Of a stretch of 40,128 nt of DNA, positions 32,773-40,128 are shown in pieces; position 1 is the stretch's first letter, and each line of letters opens with the position of its first letter. The position numbers were made by a program, and so were the translations under genes. This DNA is from Bdellovibrio sp. (GTDB taxonomy: Bacteria; Bdellovibrionota; Bdellovibrionia; Bdellovibrionales; Bdellovibrionaceae), in contig JANJTG010000101.1 in assembly GCA_024711265.1 (NCBI GenBank), positions 1 through 40,128 on the forward strand, read 5' to 3'. The notes under the pieces are model-generated. The model had not been told where the DNA came from. It was given only the letters and a program-made list of their open reading frames with translations, and did no database searches.

Positions 32773-34147
32773 AAGCAGCCCCCGGTTCCGTAAAGAGAAC
32801 ATAGAAAATAAAAAAGAAAATCATCTCGCAAAAAAGAAGGCCCTTCAGCCAGAAGGATTTCTTCTTGATGTTCTGGAGTTTCAAAAACTGCGCATCAAGA
32901 AGATGAGGCACAAGAATTCCCAATCCCAAGGGAACGCACAAAAGAAGCTGATCTTTTGTCACTTCCAGAGACAGAATCTGCCACATCTTCACAAAGGACT
33001 GCTGCCACTCGCTAACAGAGTTATGAGCTAAAAAAGAAAAACCGATTAATACCAAATACTGAGTAATCAGAATTCGGCCCCATTTAAAAGAAATCTTCAA
33101 CGAGGGATAATGACTCTTTAGGAAGGTCTCCAAGACCAAAAGGATTCCATGATAGACACCCCAAACCACAAAGATAGGGGTCAAACCGTGCCAAGCTCCC
33201 ATTGCAACCATTGTCACCAGGATCGCAACGTACACCCTGGAATGGAAGATTCGCTCCCCAATTAGGGGAATCCAGCGCAAGAATGACAAAGCATTGGAAA
33301 ACGACAAGGGACGATAAACATAATCATGCATCCAGCGCCCCAGACTAGAGTGCCAGTCCCTCCAAAATTCACTCAAAGAAGATGCAAAGAACGGTAAGGA
33401 AAAGTTATTCGGAATCTCAAACCCCAACAATCGACCCGTGCCCATGGCAATATCCGAATATCCGGAGAAATCGGCATAAAAACGAAGGGCCACGCAAAGG
33501 GATCTCAACCACAGATCGGTTCCATCAGCGGTGGTCGCAAATATCTGAGCGTCTATACAGATAGAATAAACAAGATCGGCCAAGGTTTTCTTAAATAGTC
33601 CCAGGGAGATCTGATACAAAGAAAGCCCGAAACTCTCAATGGATAGAACTGTCGGCCACTTTGCCTCTTGTCCAAGCCATTCCTTGACTCGAAACAGTGG
33701 ACCCGAGCGGAAGGTTGGGAAAAATACGAAAGCCGACATTGTCTTTATAAAAGGAGCTCCCTCTTCCGGCTTGCGATAACTATCGACAAGAAAGGAAATC
33801 AAAACAAAAATAAAGAACGAGCGCCCTCCAGGCTGACTTGCCTGATAAAAATCCACGACAAAACCCGACTTACTTATGATCAAAACACTTAAGTTCAGAG
33901 CAATCCCCAAAAAGAGGGCCGACTTCCGAACGACGGGGGCAACGCTCTTCTGCAATAAAAATCTTACCAGCCCAAAGTTTATAAGACTCAAAGCCACTAC
34001 GATGAGCACATCGTTCGAACTTCCCAAAAGAAAATAAACAATAGAGGCCGCGAGCAGAATCCACAATCGTCGATTACCCTGGAACGACCAATACAAAGGA
34101 AATAGCACGACAATAAAAATGAGATATAAAGAAGAGTGAAAGCTCAT
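32753..34147 (-). CDS. MBOAT-family O-acyltransferase (AlgI/DltB type)
   Basis: A 464-residue multi-pass protein with the full MBOAT signature: FYADFSGYSDIAMGTGRLLG, then NFSLPF, FWRDWHSSLGRWMHDYVYRP with His266, and the catalytic GAWHGLTP with His320. MBOATs of this class move an acyl or aminoacyl group from a cytoplasmic carrier through the membrane to an extracytoplasmic acceptor. The start overlaps the upstream fusion gene by four bases (ATGA), and the SGNH partner overlaps its end. This gene is the central step of the reverse operon. Confidence 0.93.
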   Translation of the reverse strand: MSFHSSLYLIFIVVLFPLYWSFQGNRRLWILLAASIVYFLLGSSNDVLIVVALSLINFGLVRFLLQKSVAPVVRKSALFLGIALNLSVLIISKSGFVVDFYQASQPGGRSFFIFVLISFLVDSYRKPEEGAPFIKTMSAFVFFPTFRSGPLFRVKEWLGQEAKWPTVLSIESFGLSLYQISLGLFKKTLADLVYSICIDAQIFATTADGTDLWLRSLCVALRFYADFSGYSDIAMGTGRLLGFEIPNNFSLPFFASSLSEFWRDWHSSLGRWMHDYVYRPLSFSNALSFLRWIPLIGERIFHSRVYVAILVTMVAMGAWHGLTPIFVVWGVYHGILLVLETFLKSHYPSLKISFKWGRILITQYLVLIGFSFLAHNSVSEWQQSFVKMWQILSLEVTKDQLLLCVPLGLGILVPHLLDAQFLKLQNIKKKSFWLKGLLFCEMIFFFIFYVLFTEPGAAFVYLQF

Positions 34148-35478
34148 AATGCCTCGTCCTTATATCCCGCATGACGAGATCTCTTAGCCATCGCAACAAT
34201 GTGCTTCACCACAACTTCCACCTCAAGACCCTCTTCCTGCATTCCAATGCGTTCGCGGTTATTCAACGGTGGAAGCTTCAAACTTATATATTCTCGCTCC
34301 GGATACGTGTGCGAGTCCCTCTTTAAAAACTCGTCCACAGAACTCTTGGCTTGGGAATAGTGCAGAAAGTGTGGTTGAGGCTTCTGACAGTAAATGGATG
34401 AAAGATGAAGAATGCGAGCATCGTCCTTTATCCGGGAAGACATAGAACGCATAGGGATTTCGACCAGTTCATGGGCGATTTGAGCATAGGCCGCCACCTG
34501 CGAATGATCCTGCTCTAAAAAAGAAGACGATATGATCTGAGGAAAGGCGTTAAGTATCACCTGACTGATTTTACCTTTCTGGAGGGTCTTTGCCCAGGTC
34601 TCGGTCTTTGTTCCGTCACCAATAAGAATCTCATAAGTCGCCCCTATCTTCTGTAAGTCATCGAGAAGCATTTGGGATTCTTCGTCCATGCGGTGAATAT
34701 TCAATATAAGTTTGGCCCCATGCAGAGCTAACCCTCGAGCAAGAGCCGCTCCCAGCCCTCGCCCTGCGCCGGTAATAAGAATATCCTCATTCTGCAAATC
34801 TCTTGAAGAACCCAACTCTCCCCGAAGCTTCTCAAAGTCAAATTTTGATGGGGGCCTTCTTTCAAAAGCGCTGATAGTGAACTTGAGAACACCGGGACCG
34901 TCTCCCACCAAGTCAACTTTGTGAAAACGCGCGTCCACTTTAGCTGCAAGTGTATTCGGATTGAAATCATCCGGGCATCCGCTTGCATCTTTATCAAACT
35001 CTATTTCTATTTGTGAAAGCAAAGCCTGTCGCCCTGGATTTACCATTCCCACATAGCGGCTAATCCAGAGCAAGACTTGCAGTTGTGGTGATTTAAGAAG
35101 ATTGATGGACAACCCTAACAAACCCAATCTTGGTTCTTGGACTTCATCCGTTTCAACAACATCCGCTCGGAACTGCATGCGTAGAACAGGAACTGGACCC
35201 GACTTTAGTGTCAGGGCGACAAGTCCTTCTTGTTCTTCTGTGGTCACTTCGTAGGTGCAGCCCAAGAACACTGGGCGCAAAAAATCCACCTTCAAGTAAG
35301 ACAAAAGAAGGGATTTACCTCGTGCCCATTCATTTAAGCAAAACAAAGATGTGGCTATCCCAAAAAATATCGGCCGCCCAAAGGAAGTTCGTCGAGCGTA
35401 CTGAGCATCACAATGAAGTGGATTTCTATCTCCAGAAAGTTGAGAAAAGACTTCGACTTGTTGTTTAGAAAAGCGCAT
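34144..35478 (-). CDS. Fusion of MaoC-like hot-dog dehydratase and SDR ketoreductase
   Basis: A 444-residue fusion. Residues 1 to about 110 are MaoC-like with the hydratase-2 motif FSQLSGDRNPLHCD (Asp17, His22). Residues of about 115-215 look like a second hot-dog region without clear catalytic residues. From residue 232 comes a short-chain dehydrogenase: GAGRGLG cofactor loop (237-243), LSSIY with the catalytic Ser (360-361) and HYSQAKSS with Tyr374 and Lys378. One chain could therefore reduce a 3-ketoacyl and dehydrate the alcohol. It is the first gene of the reverse operon, divergent from carrier 4 across 148 bases. Substrate unknown. Confidence 0.88.
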   Translation of the reverse strand: MRFSKQQVEVFSQLSGDRNPLHCDAQYARRTSFGRPIFFGIATSLFCLNEWARGKSLLLSYLKVDFLRPVFLGCTYEVTTEEQEGLVALTLKSGPVPVLRMQFRADVVETDEVQEPRLGLLGLSINLLKSPQLQVLLWISRYVGMVNPGRQALLSQIEIEFDKDASGCPDDFNPNTLAAKVDARFHKVDLVGDGPGVLKFTISAFERRPPSKFDFEKLRGELGSSRDLQNEDILITGAGRGLGAALARGLALHGAKLILNIHRMDEESQMLLDDLQKIGATYEILIGDGTKTETWAKTLQKGKISQVILNAFPQIISSSFLEQDHSQVAAYAQIAHELVEIPMRSMSSRIKDDARILHLSSIYCQKPQPHFLHYSQAKSSVDEFLKRDSHTYPEREYISLKLPPLNNRERIGMQEEGLEVEVVVKHIVAMAKRSRHAGYKDEAL

Positions 35479-35502
35479 AGCTCTATTCTGTAACTTTGAA
35501 TA

Positions 35503-35530
35503 TTGATTGGCAAATGCTCTCCCTTAAGAT
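35503..35530 (+). promoter_or_regulatory. Putative forward promoter in the divergent region
   Basis: TTGATT (35503-35508) and TAAGAT (35525-35530) are spaced 16 bases apart, each matching four of six consensus bases. They lie about 100 bases before carrier 4, in the only non-coding gap between the reverse operon and the forward glyceryl/aminoacyl module. Weak evidence. Confidence 0.3.
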
Positions 35531-35626
35531 ACCCTGTACAAGCTAAAAGACCTGCCTATTTCATCACCCGTTCACCCAGGGAGCGTTGCGAGAGTCATGA
35601 CAAGAACATAAATAGAACAATCCGTC

Positions 35627-35845
35627 TTGAATGCCTTCAAAAAAGAGTTTCCCAACATTCCCGAGATTCAACTTGAAGATAACTTCAAAGATTTAAACTT
35701 TGATTCTCTTTTGCGCGTTCGCCTTCTTTTTATGTTGGAAGAAACATTCAACGCGGACTTCTCCGCACTGAATCTTCACGAATGCAACTCCCTTGCTGAA
35801 GTCATAGATCGTGTATTAACTCAAATCGGTAAAGCAGAGGGCTAA
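35627..35845 (+). CDS. Acyl carrier protein-like (carrier 4)
   Basis: A 72-residue carrier with FDSLLRVRLLFMLEETF and Ser27. The start is TTG; an in-frame stop 18 bases earlier leaves no other standard start. As a result the first helix is shorter than usual (Ser at 27 against about 36). The stop shares one base with the FkbH-like start (TAATG), so it is most likely the carrier loaded by that enzyme, giving glyceryl-ACP. No clear ribosome site is visible. Confidence 0.82.
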   Translation: MNAFKKEFPNIPEIQLEDNFKDLNFDSLLRVRLLFMLEETFNADFSALNLHECNSLAEVIDRVLTQIGKAEG

Positions 35846-37674
35846 TGCTGTCCGGACAGGACCTGATTGAGCATATTCAGGAACTTATCAAAAACTCCCA
35901 ATCTGGCGAGGCCCTGATGGCTTTACGCCGAGGGGTTGAAATTAATCACACTCTGATCGAGAACCCCTCCGTCTATTTCTCTCTTGCCAAGCTCTACTCT
36001 CAGATCAACATTAAGTCCAAAAACAAGTTAAAGATCGTATTAGGCGGTGAGCAGTCACTGGATCACGTGGGGCAACTCCTTAAGTTCTTCTTGGGTCTTT
36101 GGGAGTTTGATGTCGAAATCTACATTAGTGCCTTCGGCACATTCGACAACGAAATTCACAACCCTCAAAGTGAGCTCTATCGCTTTCAACCTGACATTAT
36201 TTGGATTTTCTCGGGATTCCGTGACACTTGGTTCACAACTGCCGAGGAGGCGTTGTCCTACACGCGGCAAAGATGGGACGTGATTCACAAATATAGTCAC
36301 GCTCACATCATCCAGAATAATATAGATCTTCCCGCAGAAAGACCACGAGGGCATATCGAGGTAATCTCAAAGGACCTCCCTTCTGTCGAAATGGGACACT
36401 TCAACAATCAGCTTGCCTCACTTAAAATGCCAGGGATCTCAATCTTTGATCTGGATTGGGTTTCATCCCTTATCGGAAAATATGCCTGGAGCGACGATCG
36501 CCTCTGGTTTCACTCTAAACATGGCATATCTCCGTCGGCTCTTCCTTTGCTGACTTATCATGGGGCTCGTTTCATTGAAGCCCTGCAGGGACGAGCCAAA
36601 AGGGTTCTGATTTTAGACCTTGATAATACACTCTGGGGCGGAGTACTTGGAGATGATGGCGTTGACGGAATTCAGATTGGTCTTGGTGAGCCACAAGGCG
36701 AAGCCTACTATCACTTTCAAAAGTATCTTGCCGCCCTCAAAGAAAGTGGGATTCTACTTGTCATTTGCAGCAAAAACGAAGAAGTCTTCGTTCGAGAGGC
36801 CTTCCGCCAACACGCCGACATGCCGCTGAAGTGGAAAGACTTCGCCGCCGTCGTGGCAAATTGGGAAAACAAACCCAGGAACATTCAGACTCTGGCCGAA
36901 ACACTGGGACTTGATCCATCTTGTTTTGTCTTTATTGACGACCAACCTGCGGAGCGAGCCTTTGTACGACAAGAGTTTCCAACTCTTGCCGTGCCGGAAC
37001 TTCCTGAAGATCCATCGCAATACCAAAGAGTGCTCGACTCCTACAGATACTTTGAGACCGCAACCCTCACAGAGGAAGATCACCATCGCACTGAAATGTA
37101 TCAACAGCTCAGCAAGGTCAACAGCCAACTTCGAACGCATCCGAACTTGGACGAGTTTTTAAAAAGCCTTGCCATGAGATCGCACCATAGCGAATTTGAT
37201 CGGGCCCACTTGCAAAGAATCACTCAGCTTATAAACAAGAGCAATCAGTTTAATCTAACCGGCTTGCGTATGAAGGAAGCTGAAGTTGTTGCCATGATGG
37301 GAAATCCCCAAATCTATACACAGTATTTTAATCTACAGGACAAGTTTACGGATCATGGGCTAGTTGCTCTTGTAATGTTAGAAAAGCGAGATCAGGAACT
37401 CTTCATACTCAACTGGCTGATGAGCTGTCGGATCCTGGGAAGAGGACTGGAGAAGTTCGTTCAAAACTGGATTTACAAGACAGCAAAACAAATCGGAGTT
37501 GCACAAATTCGGGGGCGATACGTTCCGTCGGGTCGCAACAAACTGGTTGAAAAGCACTACCCCAACTTGGGCTACTCAGCCATACCAGCTCAATTTCCCG
37601 AGGACAACGAGTGGTACCTCGATCTGAATTCGACTGTGCAAACTCAAACCGTCTATATTCAGGATCAACCATGA
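35845..37674 (+). CDS. FkbH-like HAD-family protein (glyceryl-ACP formation)
   Basis: A 609-residue FkbH-type protein. The HAD domain starts at LILDLDNTLWGGVLGDDG (nucleophile Asp258, Asp260), with CSKNEE and FIDDQPAER as later motifs. The last 180 residues look GNAT-like (RITQLINKSNQFNLTGLRM). The N-terminal 240 residues are the family's usual extra region. Characterised FkbH proteins take 1,3-bisphosphoglycerate, remove phosphate and load the glyceryl unit onto an ACP, as in methoxymalonyl-ACP and tetronate pathways. Carriers lie directly on both sides: carrier 4 upstream (TAATG) and carrier 5 downstream (ATGA). None of the enzymes that oxidise glyceryl-ACP to methoxymalonyl-ACP are seen, so glyceryl itself may be the transferred group. 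Confidence 0.9.
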   Translation: MLSGQDLIEHIQELIKNSQSGEALMALRRGVEINHTLIENPSVYFSLAKLYSQINIKSKNKLKIVLGGEQSLDHVGQLLKFFLGLWEFDVEIYISAFGTFDNEIHNPQSELYRFQPDIIWIFSGFRDTWFTTAEEALSYTRQRWDVIHKYSHAHIIQNNIDLPAERPRGHIEVISKDLPSVEMGHFNNQLASLKMPGISIFDLDWVSSLIGKYAWSDDRLWFHSKHGISPSALPLLTYHGARFIEALQGRAKRVLILDLDNTLWGGVLGDDGVDGIQIGLGEPQGEAYYHFQKYLAALKESGILLVICSKNEEVFVREAFRQHADMPLKWKDFAAVVANWENKPRNIQTLAETLGLDPSCFVFIDDQPAERAFVRQEFPTLAVPELPEDPSQYQRVLDSYRYFETATLTEEDHHRTEMYQQLSKVNSQLRTHPNLDEFLKSLAMRSHHSEFDRAHLQRITQLINKSNQFNLTGLRMKEAEVVAMMGNPQIYTQYFNLQDKFTDHGLVALVMLEKRDQELFILNWLMSCRILGRGLEKFVQNWIYKTAKQIGVAQIRGRYVPSGRNKLVEKHYPNLGYSAIPAQFPEDNEWYLDLNSTVQTQTVYIQDQP

Positions 37675-37922
37675 CTTCAACGCCAGATGTCTCCCAGCAA
37701 GTTCGCCGTATCCTGGCCGATGAATTGGGGATCAATATATCTTATGTCACAGACAGCGGTGGTTTGCGCTCCATAAAAGGGTGGACCTCTTTGACTCATG
37801 TTCGCATTATCACGGGTCTTGAAAAATATTTTCAGATCACCTTTTCAAATTCCGAACTGGTGGAAATGACAACGGTTCAAAAAATCACTCACGCTGTCGA
37901 AAAAAAACTGGGGCAAAAATGA
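37671..37922 (+). CDS. Carrier protein next to the aminoacyl ligase (carrier 5)
   Basis: An 83-residue carrier. ATG 37671 overlaps the FkbH-like stop as ATGA; the ORF-track start at 37611 lies inside that gene. The site reads GWTSLTHVRIITGLEKYF with Ser40, the usual Asp replaced by Thr. Its stop overlaps the ligase start by four bases (ATGA). In known amino acid:[carrier protein] ligase systems the cognate carrier is the neighbouring gene, so this should be the aminoacyl carrier. Whether the Thr variant affects pantetheinylation is not known. Confidence 0.85.
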   Translation: MTSTPDVSQQVRRILADELGINISYVTDSGGLRSIKGWTSLTHVRIITGLEKYFQITFSNSELVEMTTVQKITHAVEKKLGQK

Positions 37923-39085
37923 AAAAAATGGAAATTTCCCTGCCGAAGTGGTTTTCAGATGCAGACATTGAAACAGCAGTTTCAGCCTTGGAATGTTATG
38001 GCGGGAAAGTTCATTTTTCTCGCTTAGAGAATTCTCTGGTCGTAGAATTTCCTAGCGATGATCAGCTACAAAGGGAAGAACCGAGCTTGCGTAAGGTAAT
38101 CAACGATCTCATAAACTCCAATCACTGCCGTCTTGCGGAAGTTCTTTATGATCAAAGCACGATAGACGTCCCAGGAAGCCAAGACACCGCGCGAATGCTA
38201 AAAGAACGCGGCGACATTATTGAACATGATTTCGGAATTTACTCATATCAGGGCGAGTTTCACATGCTCAAGTCCTTGCTGGACAAGAAGGTACATGAAT
38301 TCGGTTTGTCCCTTGGTGCCATCGAAATCGACTATCCCAATTTTATTTCTTTGGCCAAGCTTCGCAGGACCTCATTCTTGGAACACTATCCACAGCTACT
38401 GAATTTTGTTTTTACACCCAAGCAAAATCACGAATATCTTTCTGGGATTACTGCTGCGCTAAAACCAGAGAATCAAGCCCATCTCCACAAGTTCCTGGAG
38501 GGACCAGAACATATATGTCGCTCCTCAAGCTGTCTGCATACTTATATGAATCATGCCGATAAGGTCCTCGAAAAAAACTTAGTCTACTCCACAGTAGGAA
38601 AGTGTTCTCGCCAGGAAAACCCCTCCGATAAGAATTTTGAAAGACTTCGCGAGTTCTCTATGCGGGAAATCATCTTCCTCGGAGAATCTGAATTCGTCGA
38701 ATCACAACTGACTCGCTGTAGTGACTTCGTCAAAAATCTGATGGTCGCCGGGCCCTTAAAGGGAGTCTTCCAGACTTCAAATGACCTCTTCTTTCCCGAT
38801 CAGTTGGCAGCACTCCAATTCTATCAAAAATCCCAACGCGCTAAACTTGAACTTCGCCTGCAAATTCCTGAGGAAAGTAAAACCATCTCTGTTGCCTCTC
38901 TCAATCGCCACACCAACTATTTCAGCAACAGCTATTCAATCGCTCTTCCCAACGGGGAACTGGCAAAGTCAGGTTGTTTTGCATTCGGTCTTGAACGCCT
39001 AACCTATGCTTTGTATTGTCAATTCGGACTGAGACTGGAGCAATGGCCTCAGAGCCTCAAATCCTTCTTGAACATAGGATACTAG
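37919..39085 (+). CDS. Amino acid:[carrier protein] ligase (seryl-tRNA-synthetase-like)
   Basis: A 388-residue class II synthetase core without a tRNA-binding arm. Motif 2 is FERLREFSMREIIFLG (residues 240-254). Motif 3 is GCFAFGLERLTYALY (352-366). Cys205 (SSSCLHTY) and Cys353 fit the zinc ligands known from atypical seryl-tRNA synthetases and their carrier-ligase relatives. Those relatives activate Gly or Ala with ATP and load it on the phosphopantetheine of a small carrier. The family members I know are about 330 residues; here about 90 extra N-terminal residues of unknown role are present. The gene overlaps carrier 5 (ATGA) and precedes an MBOAT by four bases. Which amino acid is used cannot be read from the sequence. 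Confidence 0.85.
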   Translation: MKKMEISLPKWFSDADIETAVSALECYGGKVHFSRLENSLVVEFPSDDQLQREEPSLRKVINDLINSNHCRLAEVLYDQSTIDVPGSQDTARMLKERGDIIEHDFGIYSYQGEFHMLKSLLDKKVHEFGLSLGAIEIDYPNFISLAKLRRTSFLEHYPQLLNFVFTPKQNHEYLSGITAALKPENQAHLHKFLEGPEHICRSSSCLHTYMNHADKVLEKNLVYSTVGKCSRQENPSDKNFERLREFSMREIIFLGESEFVESQLTRCSDFVKNLMVAGPLKGVFQTSNDLFFPDQLAALQFYQKSQRAKLELRLQIPEESKTISVASLNRHTNYFSNSYSIALPNGELAKSGCFAFGLERLTYALYCQFGLRLEQWPQSLKSFLNIGY

Positions 39086-39089
39086 CTAT

Positions 39090-40128
39090 ATGATTTTGAC
39101 CTATCCATTTTTTTGGGCCTTTATCTGGATTGTGGTCTTTACCTATGGTCTGCTTCAAAAAGCTCTCCACAGAACCCTTATTCTCCTGGTTTGTACGCTG
39201 TTTATCTATTTCTCTGAATTTCTTTGGGTGGATTTTTTAGTTCTTTTTTTAACGACTCTATTCTCATTTTTTTCCTTGAAACACTTACGCAACAGAGGCC
39301 CTGGGAAATGGTTGATCCCGATTCTTATTGCCCTCCCTTTCTTATTTTTCAAACTGCAGGGCCTTATAACCCATCAAGACATCGCAATCCCTTTGGGCCT
39401 TTCTTACGTCACGTTCACCCTTTTGGCTTATGCCATCGATACCATCAAGAATCGCAGCCATCCTAGTACCAACCTGGGAACCTTTCTTTCTTCGGCTCTC
39501 TTTTTTTCAGCTCTCCCCTCAGGACCAATTCATTCTCTGCCACAGACCGAAAGGCAAATCGCAGAAGCCAAGCCTTGGAATCAGCGCAATCTTCTGCTGG
39601 GTGTGATTCTTATTGCCAACGGTCTGTTTAAAAAGAACATCGGCGATTTAATATCTCTGGTGGCTCTTCAATCGAAAGCTGATATTCTAGAAATGTCCGT
39701 ACTAGACCGCTGGGTTTCCTTTCTGTCTCTTGGAGCGGAGTTTTATGCCGATTTTTCGGGGTACACGGATATGGCACTCGGATTTGCCCTTTTATTCGGA
39801 GTTCATTTACCTGAAAACTTTGCTCTGCCCTTTCTCACAACCAATATGGCTGACTTCTGGTCACGCTGGCATATGAGCCTGACAGGCTGGGCACGAACCT
39901 ATCTCTTCTTTCCCACTATGGCCAAGTCTCTTGATCTTTTCGGTCGAGAGAATGTTCGATTTGTCACATTCATTGCCACTTTCGCCACCATGCTATTTAT
40001 TGGACTCTGGCATGATATTTCGATCAGCTTTTTTGTTTGGGCCGGATACAATACTTTACTCATTCTGTTCACACCGTGGCTGGATGCCTTCTTAAGTCGA
40101 CTCACTCGCTACTCAAAAGGGATCCTAC
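39090..40128 (+). CDS. MBOAT-family acyltransferase (3' end outside window)
   Basis: This ORF is missing from the supplied track because it runs off the window. ATG 39090 opens a frame with no stop to the last base (346 codons). It has many membrane segments and the canonical MBOAT core: FYADFSGYTDMALGFALLFG, PENFALPF, FWSRWHMSLTGWARTYLFFP with His261, and GLWHDISISFF with the catalytic His308. It begins four bases after the amino acid:[carrier protein] ligase, so it is the likely transferase for the aminoacyl or glyceryl group made by the upstream module. About 100-150 residues should be missing compared with the usual length of 450-480. Confidence 0.9.
   Translation, partial: MILTYPFFWAFIWIVVFTYGLLQKALHRTLILLVCTLFIYFSEFLWVDFLVLFLTTLFSFFSLKHLRNRGPGKWLIPILIALPFLFFKLQGLITHQDIAIPLGLSYVTFTLLAYAIDTIKNRSHPSTNLGTFLSSALFFSALPSGPIHSLPQTERQIAEAKPWNQRNLLLGVILIANGLFKKNIGDLISLVALQSKADILEMSVLDRWVSFLSLGAEFYADFSGYTDMALGFALLFGVHLPENFALPFLTTNMADFWSRWHMSLTGWARTYLFFPTMAKSLDLFGRENVRFVTFIATFATMLFIGLWHDISISFFVWAGYNTLLILFTPWLDAFLSRLTRYSKGIL

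Noticed and set aside
39224-39466. 80-residue forward ORF
   Set aside because: Shadow of the partial MBOAT gene that starts at 39090, which the ORF track omitted because it has no stop within the window.
17905-40128. Aryl polyene or standard dlt operon as the full explanation
   Set aside because: The usual aryl-polyene genes (ammonia lyase, paired ketosynthases, outer-membrane transport proteins) are not seen, and dlt does not include FkbH, carrier-ligase or type II acyl enzymes.
1-40128. tRNA, rRNA, CRISPR array, insertion sequence or prophage genes
   Set aside because: None recognised by eye on either strand; no transposase, integrase or regularly spaced direct repeats were noticed.

Overview
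The window looks like chromosomal DNA of a Gram-negative bacterium, and most resembles a Bdellovibrio-type predator (Bdellovibrionota). This is an inference from the overall repertoire: many small signal-peptide proteins of unknown function, lipoproteins, a coiled-coil protein with a lysine/alanine histone-like tail, TldD/TldE and an EpmA-like ligase. No 16S or other taxonomic marker is present. Coding density is very high. No gap between genes exceeds about 300 bases, and I see no rRNA, tRNA, CRISPR array or insertion sequence. Left part (1-18 kb), ordinary or house-keeping: a forward run with the end of a glutamate dehydrogenase, pyrD, a Nudix hydrolase and two GT-B glycosyltransferase-like genes, then an HU/IHF-family gene. 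A block of reverse-strand exported proteins of unknown function follows (4742-8815), then an EpmA-like lysyl ligase and a tiny secreted protein. Next come a forward tldD/tldE pair, a small DUF4286-like protein and the histone-tailed coiled-coil protein, closed by a strong terminator at 14319-14357. A very large NHL-repeat lipoprotein occupies 14401-17796 on the reverse strand. Right part (17.9 kb to the end), accessory: a dense set of genes built around acyl/aminoacyl carrier proteins (ACPs) and membrane-bound O-acyltransferases (MBOATs). There are five separate small carrier proteins, two canonical MBOATs (one cut by the window end) and three divergent MBOAT-like membrane proteins. Carrier-loading or acyl-building enzymes surround them: an AMP-forming acyl ligase, a FabF-type ketosynthase, a FadH-like flavoenzyme with changed catalytic residues, a FabZ-like hot-dog dehydratase and a MaoC/hot-dog/SDR fusion. 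An FkbH-type HAD protein (glyceryl-ACP formation) and a seryl-tRNA-synthetase-like amino acid:[carrier protein] ligase complete the set. An SGNH-type membrane-anchored partner accompanies one MBOAT, as DltD accompanies DltB or AlgX/AlgJ accompany AlgI. Three exported genes sit inside the block: a peptide-type solute-binding lipoprotein, an unknown secreted protein and a secreted protein with a thrombospondin type-1-like module. How the genes may work together (inference): the block reads as several Dlt-like modules. In each, a soluble enzyme puts an acyl, glyceryl or amino acid group on a dedicated carrier protein, and a neighbouring MBOAT passes it to an acceptor at or beyond the inner membrane. 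A small type II fatty-acid/polyketide set (ketosynthase, ketoreductase, dehydratases, ene-reductase-like flavoenzyme) would make the acyl chain. The product is unknown. Having glyceryl-ACP chemistry, aminoacyl-ACP chemistry and a type II acyl pathway beside five MBOAT-family proteins is the most unusual thing in the window.
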